A stretch of DNA of 64,000 nucleotides, from assembly GCF_902167145.1 (NCBI RefSeq), contig NC_050096.1:84192683-84256682 (forward strand), written 5' to 3'. The translations under genes and the position numbers were made by a program. This stretch comes from Zea mays. Taxonomy: Eukaryota > Streptophyta > Magnoliopsida > Poales > Poaceae. The notes under the pieces are model-generated. The model saw only the letters and a list, made by a program, of their open reading frames with translations. It was not told the origin of the DNA and did no database searches. Position 1 is the first letter of the stretch. Every line of letters begins with the position of its first letter. Shown here piece after piece: positions 44,001 through 53,277 of the stretch.

Positions 44001-44971
44001 ATTGGCCAAAGGCAGCTTCGGATGCAGCGGATTTAGTCCAAAAGTGCGAAGGTTGTCAGAAATGTGCAAGAGATCAAAAACAATCTTCGTCTTTAACTCA
44101 GTTAATACAACCCACTTGGCCGTTGCAAAGGTGGGGTCTGGATTTGCTAGGTCCATTACCACCAGCACAGGGGAACTTAAGATACGTGGTGGTGGCAGTG
44201 GAATATTTTTCCAAATGGATTGAGGCGAAGCCCTTAGCCACAATAACTTCGTTTACTATTCAAAAGTTTTTCTGGCAGAACATTGTTTATCGCTTCGGAG
44301 TGCCGAAGGCTATCACTGTGGATAATGGGACACAATTTGATTCTGAAGCCTTCAGAGAATTTTGTAATCAAATCGGCACGAAGATCCATTTTGCATCAGT
44401 CCGACACCCAGAATCAAATGGACTTGTTGAAAGAGCCAATGGGATCATAATGACAGGAATAATGAAGTCAATCTTCAATCAGCCGAGATGAAAGTGGCCA
44501 GACGAGTTAATCAAAGTGGTGTGGAGTCATAACACAACCATCTCAAGATCAACAGGCTTTACACCCTTTAAACTATTATTTGGTGACGAAGCAATAACCC
44601 CAGAAGAGGCTAAAACAGGATCAATAAGGACAGTAGCTTCGGCAGAGGGCAAAAACGAAGTTGATTGCTCTGTAGAAAAAGATGCTATTGAAGGGATCAG
44701 ACTCCAAGTTGTGGTAAACATCAATAAATATCAAGCTGAAACAATAAAATGGCGCGATAGAAAGGTCAAGTTGAAGAACATTGAACCAGGACACTTGGTA
44801 CTTCGAAGAGTAGCTAACCCCGAAACAGTAGGCAAATTACAGCTGAAGTGGGAAGGCCCCTTTTTGGTAGTATCTTCGTCAAGACCTGGTTCCTACAGGT
44901 TGAAGGATTTGGACGGCAATGACATTCCTAGATCGTGGAATGCGGATGAGCTTCGGAGATACTATGTTTAG
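41018..44971 (+). pseudogene. Gag-less pol of Tat-like copy 2, with three stops
   Basis: Same start and domain order as the intact pol of copy 1 and high protein similarity. It is interrupted by TAG at 42386-42388 (at a position where copy 1 has CAG), TAG at about 42442-42444 (copy 1 has CAA) and TGA at about 44489-44491 (copy 1 has GGA). An Asp-to-His change also occurs in the conserved RT stretch MCIHFTDLNKA. The protease DTG, the YVDD codons (in the interrupted stretch) and the integrase acidic residues are otherwise still readable. The C-terminal part 44516-44971 ends ELRRYYV. Confidence 0.93.
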
Positions 44972-45865
44972 TTTGATGTAATTTTTTATATTCTTTTTTG
45001 TGGCACTCTTTTCCTTTCCAAAGGGGGAGAAAGGTTTTTAATGGGGCCACAACATGTAATTTTTCTTTTCCTTATTTCAATTCTATAAGAGCGATATCCC
45101 CCAAAAATGTAAATGTAAAAGCTGAGAACGCACCCTTGAGTGCAAAGAGAAAGAAAAGAAAACAGGGAGAAGCTCAAAAGTCGTTCCTAAGGGAATGCAG
45201 AGCTTATAGCGAAAAATAAACGCTGATTCCGCCGAAAGTAAAAGGCGAAGAAGCTCCTAAGGGAGGCTTACAGTGAAAAATAAACGCTGATTCCGCCGAA
45301 AGTAAAAGGCGAAGAAGCTCCTAAGGGAGGCTTACAGCGAAAAGTCAATGCTGATACACCGAAAAGTAAACGGTGAAGCCGAAAAGTAAACGGCAAAAAG
45401 ATTTTTATCATTCTTGAGGGGACGAAGGGTCGTGCTTATGGTTTTTCGAGCATGTGTCCTAATATTCATTTGCACATAACATATCATCATGTCATTTGCA
45501 TTCATAAACATCCATTTAGACATATATAGAATCATCATCATGCTACACAAAAAAGATAGGTGCTTCAGAAAAAAAAAGAGATGGGAAAAGATTCGAAGGA
45601 AAAATTTTCTATGCTTCGTTGTGTACGAAAAGAAGGGAAGGTGTTTTTCGCCTTCGGCTCAAAAGAGAAGTTTCGTCCACAGCAAAGCAGACTGGATGCG
45701 GTTGAAGGAGACAGAATATATTACAAGGTATGTACAAATTTACATAAGTTACTCCATATCTATATTACAAAAGTTTCTCCAAGAATTTTTGCAGGAAAGC
45801 ACATTATAAGCAATTTTAAGCTTCAGCTAAGGCTTCGTCTTCAGTTTTGTCAAACTTCAGCACTG
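44972..45865. repeat. Non-coding 3' spacer with tandem repeats (copy 2)
   Basis: Modules CGCTGATTCCGCCGAAAGTA and GAAGCTCCTAAGGGAGGCTTACAG repeat with a step of about 66 bp between 45205 and 45390. They correspond to the first repeat block of copy 1 (13690-13965). The 47-bp array of copy 1 is absent, so array content differs between subfamilies. Confidence 0.75.
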
Positions 45866-48800
45866 TCAATCTTCAGCTTCGTCATCCTGTATATATCAAA
45901 CAGCACAGTAAGAAAGGTACAAATTTCAAAGGAGAAGGTAAAAGTAACAAACATAAGTTTTTTACCGGCTTAAGATGGCTTCGAGCTTCGTCGCCTGCCA
46001 TTTTCCGCCCGCCACTTACCCAGATCTGGGTCATGAATCTATTTCCGATGCTTCTGGCTAAGCTTGGGATATCTAACAAATCTGAAGCTGACAGGCTGAA
46101 GTTTGGTCTGTTCACAGTGTTTCCATGTGTGCAGCCAGCCTTCAAAAAAGCAGCAGCTGTGCCCCGAGAAGCTACCAGGGCGCAGAAGTCAGCGTGCCCA
46201 CCAATAACTTCGTCAAGGGCATCAACTTCGCCTTCAATATGTTCTAATGTTCTTGGAAAGTTTTCAGCTGAAGGTGTAAATTTCGAAGAGCTAGCTCCGA
46301 CAGAGTGAAACACGTCCTTCAGCCACTGCACACATCGGATGCCGAAGCTTAAGCATTTCTCTTGAAGTTCTGTAAAGGATTTCTGCAAATTTGAGTGTTT
46401 ATCCACTTCAGCCTTCAGGCTTGCTTCAAAATATTTCTTTTCTTGCTCGAATTTTTCTGATTGACGGAGCAGTTCATTCTTTAATTTGTCATTTTCAGTT
46501 TGGACTTCAGCCAAAGAGCCCTCCATGGTCTGAATAACAAAATCCTTCTTTTCTAATGCACCTTCGTGCTCTTTGACCATGATTTCAAGATCTTGAATTG
46601 CGAAGTCTTTCTTTTTCAGATTGGCTTCGTGATTTTTAACTTGCTCAGCCAAATCTTGAATGACGGCTTTGTTTTTCTCCTCCTCCAGATCTTGTTGCAT
46701 CTTCAGAACCTTGCTCAATAATGTGCTCTGTCGAAAGGATCTTCGTTAGAACACGACACAAAAGTTAATAATAATAGTAATAAAATAACAAAAATATTTG
46801 TTACCTTGAAGTTAGCATAAAGCAAGCTTCCGGCAATGTGGTGTCGTTGATAACGACACAAGTCCGCTTCCAGCTTCGGCAAGCCAATGCTTTTGGAAAG
46901 GGTTCTGACAATTTTGGCCTCGGTGCGGTTCCGAAGGCACCTTAGTTTCCCTTCGTTCACCCCACCAAATAGCATAGCCCCTGATTTATATCCGCAAGAT
47001 ATGGCATATTTTTTCAACTCCTCTTTCTCAGCGTCTGTTAATTCTTCTCCAAGAAAATCTTGAAAGTTAAAATCTTCTTCCGAAATTTCATCAATTTGCC
47101 CTTTCCCCTTTTCAGTTGCCGTGCTCACCGCAACTGCAGTAGTTTCTTCTTCAGCCAATTTCAGGAGTATATCGTCAATAACCTCAAGTGTGGTTTCCAG
47201 GTTCGACTCTTCGGTGGCCCCGGCTTCGGCCCCGGTACCTTCGGCTTCGCCGGTTTTAGCTTCACCAGTTTTTATTCCAGTAGCTTCGGCTTCAGCAGTT
47301 TCAGCAAAGACAATTTTTGACACCGTTACCGGTGGCGGCGTCTGATGGATCACATCCGTCACTTGAATAATTCTCCGCTTTTTCGCCTTCACAGGACTTT
47401 TTGCTGCCGAAGCTGCCTTGTCCCTCTGAAAAAACTTCGTCAGTTCCAATGCCAGCGGACTTAGCTTGATAGGCAAGGGTTCAGTCATTACCTTCATAAT
47501 CTCTTCTACTTCAACAGCAGAAGGAGAAGCAGGAGTATCTTCTTCTAGGACCGGCGTTTCCGGCTCTGGGGATGCACTTTTTCTCTTTTTTGCCGTAGCC
47601 ACCTTCGACTCAGGACTTAACTCTTCAGCGCTAATATTTCCAGAATCTTTCTTTTTCTTTTTGGCTACCTTGACGACTTCTTCGTCAGTAGCGCTGGCAA
47701 TCCTTTTTCGCTTCGGGCCTCCAGCATCTCCGCCCAGTCGACCATAGTCAGCATATTCAAATCCTATGGCATCAAGTACCCTGTTCAGCCTTCGTTTCGG
47801 CCGAGTGTCGAAGGCTGCTGTCATCAGTTGGTCCTCTTTTTTAGAGTAATTCCCAAGAATTTCATTACTCATTATTTCAATTGTATCAAGCCATTCTTGG
47901 CAGGGTACTTTAAAGTATTTCTTGAACTTATAATGGTAGGGCAGTCGGACGAGTTCTCCCTTTTTTCTTTTCCCCTTTAAGCTTCGGCATTGTCCATTCT
48001 TTCATAGTTGGAAAAACCCTGAAGGCCAGGAATTCCTGCACTAAATCTCTAGTGCCAATATGTTCTGCAATAATTTTGAATTCGCCCAGTGCAGCCCAAG
48101 TTGGACCTTCTACTTCCATTCTGCATCGGGGTCTTGTTTCTCCGAAGGTTAGTTCAAGAGGGCTCTGAACCAGCTTCTCTTTGTCTTCGTCAACTTTGAC
48201 ATAAAACCATTCTGATTTCTAGCCTGCCGGCCATTTGCTTCGGTAGCTGATCACGGGAAACTTCGTGGTTTTCCGATAAGCAAAATTATAGCAACCAAAA
48301 TTTTCATGCAATCCATCTTTTCTGGCTTTAGTTTGGTAATGCAGCTCATGAACTCGACAGAAGCTGTCGGCAAATGGCTCCACCGCCTGGCTTCAGAGAG
48401 CCCAGATATAGACGCTGAGCCTGACAATCGCGTTGGGAGTCAGTTGGTGAAAATAGATGCCAAATCTTTGCAGCACATCAGAGATCATCCTATTTAAGGG
48501 AAATCTCAACCCAGCTTTTAGGAAGCTCTTGAAAATGACTATTTCATCCTTTTCTGGCTTCGGGGTAGTTTCTTCCCCCCCCCGAAGCGAAGTAGCTTCT
48601 TCTCATTCTCACTGAAATAACCCGACTTCACCATCTTGGAGAGATCAGCCTTGGAGACAGTCGACTTTCCGAAGTCCAAGTGGCTGGGTTTGCTTGGCAC
48701 GGCAATATGGTAATCATCATCGGGATCAGCTTCCTCAATATTTCCTTCTTCCGCTTCGGCAACAACTTGTTCTGTCTCGGCAACAGTCTGCTCTGTCTCG

Positions 48801-48928
48801 GCAGTACGGATTGCTTCCGAGGTCACCAGTCCAGATCGTTGCATCGCTTCGGAGATAGGAACAGTCTCCGATCCTTCAGCTTCGCCTCCCTCACGCTCAA
48901 CCCTAGCGGTAGAGCGCACTCTGGCCAT
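45866..48928 (-). pseudogene. Antisense spliced gene of Tat-like copy 2, broken
   Basis: Homologue of the antisense gene of copy 1 with the same exon layout: exon 1 48928-46805, intron 46728-46804 (77 bp), exon 2 46727-45966, intron 45887-45965 (79 bp), exon 3 45886-45866 ending DDEAED. Exon 1 is disrupted by expansion of a C run (48575-48583), a TAG near 48218 (copy 1 has Trp), a TGA near 48392 (copy 1 has CGA) and a further frameshift near 47965. Exons 2 and 3 are open, with a long coiled coil. Despite the damage, all four splice sites are intact. Confidence 0.82.
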
Positions 48929-49377
48929 TTAATTCTGAATTTTTTGGGAACTAAAAACTTTTTCTTCCGAAGTTTTTTCTTCTGACGAAGTAGGCTTCAA
49001 ACTGGAGCTTCGTCTGATTGCGAGAGTCAAGCTTTGGCTATGGTTAAAATTTTTGGCAGCAAAACAGTGCAATAGCAATGAATGCTGTGGTAACTTCACA
49101 CCTACCCGTCTGTTTATATAGTGCTGCAGGTAAGAAGGTGAATCGTCAGGATTTTTACACCAGGCAAACAGCTGCTTACACCCGCTGCGCGGTGGACCAC
49201 AGAGGCCAAATAGTAACCCTGCAGGGTGGGACCGCTACGCGCTTGGAAACTAAATTGTTTCTCGACAACGAGCTCAGGGAAGGTGTTTTTCGGACCTTCG
49301 ACTTCCTGAAGCCTAAGAGACTTTTTTCACGGATCAAGCTCGTTACGAAAAACGATCTAGCACCGCGAAGGGGCTAC
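48929..49377 (-). promoter_or_regulatory. Antisense leader/TATA and polypurine tract (copy 2)
   Basis: Minus-strand TATATAAA (complement of 49113-49120) in the same context as copy 1. The purine-rich GCGAAGGGGCTAC just before 49378 is the polypurine tract. Confidence 0.6.
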
Positions 49378-49972
49378 TGTTGGGACCATGCTTCGTCGCC
49401 GAAGGTCCTGCAGAAGGAAACAGCTTCGGCTGAAGCTGTCTGCACGTGATGACCGAAGGTTGTTGTTCATGAAGCTTCGGAATTTCAAACCGACTTAAAA
49501 GTAGAATGACCTTTTAGTCCATAAGTGTTTGAGTCGTTGTTGTAAACTCTTATGAGGGGCATGATTGTAATTCCTCACAGGCTGTGTCTCGTGCCTATAA
49601 ATAGTGAACAGTATTCCTTTACTGTTCACGCATTCCTGTAATTGCAATCGCGTCAATCGGGAATTAATCCTTGTCAAGGCAGAGGTATAAATGTATTTAG
49701 TATTTGAATACATTAAATTGAGATAATATAAAAGTGATGTTGTTCATTTATAATTTATTTGTCTTTAATGCTTCATATTTCGTATTATTTTATATAATCT
49801 ATTAGAGTTCAATTACGAAGATTTAACCTTCGTAATTGTGTCGTCTTTAAACTTCGTCCGAAGTTCATTAATCCTTAAAGGAATAATGCTTCATTGGACG
49901 AAGGGCATTAACATTTAACATTTTATGTTGCCTTGTTCTTAATTCATAGCATTTGAGAACGAGTCCCCAACA
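49378..49972 (+). repeat. 3' LTR of Tat-like copy 2
   Basis: 595 bp, differing from the 5' LTR at about five sites by eye. It is followed by the TCAAG duplication. Confidence 0.93.
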
Positions 49973-51968
49973 TCAAGTTTACTAAAAACATCAAATATTT
50001 TCTTTCACATACTTGAGGTTGTGTTGTCATCAACCACCAAAAATAGAGAGAATGAAAGCATCTGACTCCTAGTTGGGCTTTTGGGACTAATGACAACTTG
50101 ATATTATTATCACTAACATGTGTTTTACAAAAGGCAATATAAGTTATGTCATTATAATAATGATTGATTTAGCATGTATAGATTTTGTGCCCTCATTAAT
50201 GGTATTCAGTTCTGGCCTTCACAGGATAAGCGAGAATGTTAAGTATCGAATAGTTCTAAGTGTCAATGGAGTTGATTAATGTGTAGATTAGCATCGATGT
50301 ATGCAAGTTTAGAGAGAGCACATCTTATATTATGATATTAGAATAAAATTTGATTACATCTAGGACTGAGGCAATAACTTATAGTAGTGTAAAGCAAGGA
50401 GCAAATTGTGCAGTTCGGGACATGGAATTAATTGCTTCGTGGCCCAATGAGAACAGGAAATATCCCGATGTCCCTCCAAAAGTAGAGGGGAAACTCGAGT
50501 GTTTCAACAAGCATGGAATGGAATGGATGCTCTTGATTGTCTTGTCTCTAGCCACAGGCACACTACGACTTGGTGAGGACACATTAGCCATCCATTGTGT
50601 GAAAAGATCGCAATCGCAATGCGCCAAATTCTCGAGTGCCGAGTAACGAAATCACGCAATGCGGATCCACATTCGTTGTGGTCTATGTGGGAGCGTTGTG
50701 ATGTGTGTTGTTTTCTATCATGTTGGACTTTGATGGTTTCTCATGGCCCATCTATGGTGTAAATAGCGTATTGGGCCCATTGGTAGGTGAGAAACGGGGA
50801 GAGGAATAGATCTACGTGCTTCGCACGTGACACACGACGCACGACACATGAAACTGGTGCTTTAAAGGAGTAGAGATTTCTGGTCTTAAGAGGATAAGCG
50901 AGAAGGGTTAAGTATCAAATTGTTCTAAGTGTCGATGGAGTTGATTGATGTGTAGATTAGCAATGTGATTTTTTGTTTTCCTTTTTCCATACTATAAAGG
51001 GGGTGTGGATGGGTAGCTTGACCAAGGTATTTTAGTGATGAGTGGTGATGCACACTTGTGAAATTGAATACTATGTATCTTCATGAAAACCCCGATATAA
51101 GTTTGAGATCAAACCTAACTCAAAGAGTGTTTGAAACAGACGAGTTCGTGGTGGTGCATGCGCACTAGACAAGAACATGTTCTATTGCATAGAGGGATAC
51201 CACTAGTGTGTCTCGTGTGCATTGGATATGATGCACTAGAGAAAACACCTAGAGAAGGCTACAAACTTGCTTGCTAGCAAATGTACTCACCAGATATATT
51301 TGGTGATGCAGCGGAAACCTCGCAGGACACGATACTCAGAGAGATTTGTAGCTATGCACCTCGATGCTTTACACTCATCGGACATGTCTTGTGAGCACCA
51401 ATTCACACGCACCAGATATTAGTACTCACGTCTAGTTTTAGCCACATGCATCAGATATGTTCCATGTAGGACATTGGTGTGCACCAGATATTTTTGATCA
51501 CCCGATAAAAGGTGAGTGGAGGGGCAACAACTAGTTCCATGCCATGGGGCTATAAATACCCTAGCTACTCATCCAATTGAGGTCTCTTGCTCATTTGTTC
51601 AGCTAAAAAAACCCAATGAAGAGAAAGGAAGAACCTTTGCCAAGTGAGATGCTTGAGATTTGATAATGATGATATTAGTGGATTTATTTGTGCATATAGA
51701 GTAGCAAATATATATCTATCTTTATTATAAGGCTTGCCCAGGTCAAGTGAGAGTTTGTGCTTGTCACTCTTGTTGATCGACATCACCTAAACGACTTGGT
51801 AGCGACCGAGAGTTTAGTGATCACCTGTTGAAGATTGTGGATGGTCTAACTAATGCTTAAACGACTACGGGGTAATTCATCGTGCTGGAGTGACGAAGAA
51901 TGAATCTATACTTGATCCTTACGCAGATCAAGAAAGAGTCTCACCCTTGTGTGGATGCTCCAACGAGG
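49973..51968 (+). repeat. 3' end and LTR of a Copia-like element, carrying an insert
   Basis: After a short 3' interior (49973-50052) with a degraded purine tract, an LTR starts TGAAAGCATCTGACTCC at 50053. That start and the later GGGCTATAAATACC TATA region (about 51547-51560) and ACGACTTGGTAGCGACCGAG stretch are typical of large grass Copia LTRs (recalled). The right end is lost; the sequence meets a MITE at about 51969. An insert with flanking direct repeats occupies 50211-50962. Confidence 0.55.
50294..50878. repeat. Insert carrying a diverged copy of the dioxygenase upstream region
   Basis: The segment about 50325-50680 aligns by eye with 52300-52612, upstream of the dioxygenase gene, at roughly 85% identity with small indels. 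Shared phrases include GGAGCAAATTGTGC, GTCCCTCCAAAAG, GAAACTCGAGTGTTT and AATCGCAATGCGCCA. The insert is bracketed by ~84-bp direct repeats (50211-50293 and 50879-50962), which are LTR sequence. No coding part of the dioxygenase is included. Confidence 0.8.
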
Positions 51969-52115
51969 ACTACTAATTTAGTCTCTAAATTGCCAAATAC
52001 GAAAATTAAAACTCTATTTTATTTTCTGTATTTGGCAACTCAGTGACTAAAATGAAATAAAATAGATGGACTAAAAATTAGTCCCTAGAAACCAAACAAC
52101 TCCTTAGTCTATTTT
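51969..52115. mobile_element. MITE-like palindromic element
   Basis: Internal inverted arms (TTGCCAAATACGAAAATTAAA against its complement ending TATTTGGCAA) and an end AAAATTAGTCCCTAGAAACC match a very common grass MITE that reads GGTTTCTAGGGACTAATTTT from the other side. The left end appears truncated. Superfamily not assigned. Confidence 0.55.
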
Positions 52116-52174
52116 TCCATCAAACGTAGATGGCCTTTAAAAAAGATGCAACCTTCTTTAGCCTTATAGAAATA

Positions 52175-52348
52175 TTCCCTCTATCCTAATATATAAAGCG
52201 TAACCACGATCTGATTCAAATATAAAAAAATAAATTTAATTCTCTCTATCAACACTAATACTACTGCATTGATTTACGTATGTCTAGATATAGCATGCTT
52301 TATAATATGATACTAGAATAAAATATGATAGGACTGGCGGAGGGCAGT
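52175..52348. mobile_element. Stowaway-like MITE upstream of the dioxygenase
   Basis: Left end TTCCCTCTATCCTAATATAT and right end complement CTGCCCTCCGCCAGTCCTAT resemble the Stowaway CTCCCTCCGTCC terminus. Internal TATAAAGCG and GCTTTATAATAT are inverted. TA lies on both sides (52173-52174, 52349-52350). Its right half is also present in the duplicated copy at about 50325-50370, so it predates that duplication. Confidence 0.6.
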
Positions 52349-52350
52349 AA

Positions 52351-53277
52351 CTTATAGTAATGTAAAGTAAGGAGCAAATTGTGCGGGGTTCGACACATGG
52401 AATTGCTTCGTGGTCCCAATTAGAAAACATGAAAAATATCCTGGTGTCCCTCCAAAAGCAGAAGGGAAACTCGAGTGTTTGAACAAGCATGGGATGGAAT
52501 CGATTGGCACACGGCGACTTGGCGAGGAAACGTTAGCCATCCATTGTGCGAAAAGCTCGCAATCGCAATGCGCCAGATTCTCGAGTAACGAAATCGCGGA
52601 TCCACATTCGCCGTGGACCACCGCATACAATGGTTGGTTCCCGTGTACGCCGTCGATACAGCAGAGCACGTGGACGTGGATCTGATTGGACTTGGTTGGT
52701 GGTGCACCCGACCGATGTTGCGTCGACGAGACATCCTCGCACGACGGGGAATCCGCCGCTCTGGCAAGCCACTCTGTCATGTGCCTCTTGGATCCTGCGA
52801 TCCGCCGCTGGAGCGTAACCACCGCGTCCACATGCTGCTTCATTGGTGCCGGCGCGGAGGCTGCTTAGCTCGCCGCCGAGGGACTACTTTGCCCGCCACG
52901 GTTACGGCGTGATGCGGAGGGGTGGTGACGTCACTCACCGCCACGGCGATGACGCGAGGGGATATCAGTCATCAGTCCACCCAACGACCGCGGGGGGTCA
53001 ACCTCTTCTCGGTCGTCGTCGCGTCGTCACGGCTGACGCCACGGGCCCGCTGCCTGCCGGAACGCCCACGCCGAGCCACGGCGCAGTCACCACCAGACAT
53101 CAAGTTACGCGTCCGGCTTCCCGGCCGCTATAAAGAGCGCGCGACGGCGGCCCCTGGGAGAGCCATGCGAGACTGGAGGCGGAACCGCGCACGACACCAA
53201 GCTGCCGCGCCGGACTGCTGCACGCAAGCGCAGCGCAGGACCGACCGACCTCCGTAGGCACGCACGGCGCCGGCGGC
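52351..53277 (+). promoter_or_regulatory. Promoter and 5' leader of the dioxygenase gene
   Basis: The region becomes strongly GC-rich from about 52680. A TATA box TATAAAG lies at 53129-53135, in a CGCTATAAAGAGCGC context, about 145 bp upstream of the start codon. This predicts a short leader of roughly 115-120 bases. The proximal 0.5 kb is CpG-rich like many maize gene promoters. The distal part (52300-52612) is the piece duplicated at 50325-50680. Confidence 0.65.

Larger units (their letters stand above)
40379..49972 (+). mobile_element. Tat-lineage-like Ty3/Gypsy retrotransposon, copy 2 (defective)
   Basis: 9594-bp insertion with 595-bp LTRs (40379-40973 and 49378-49972), TGTTGGGACC...CCCCAACA ends and a perfect 5-bp duplication TCAAG (40374-40378, 49973-49977). 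The organisation is identical to copy 1: gag-less pol 44 bp from the LTR, tandem-repeat spacer, antisense gene, antisense TATA. The LTRs differ at about five positions by eye. The LTR sequence is clearly diverged from copy 1, so it belongs to a different subfamily. Both genes are broken. Confidence 0.93.

Noticed and set aside
52410..53257. Several overlapping open frames upstream of the dioxygenase as an upstream gene
   Set aside because: The region is GC-rich promoter DNA with the TATA box at 53129. The frames overlap on both strands and have no domain.
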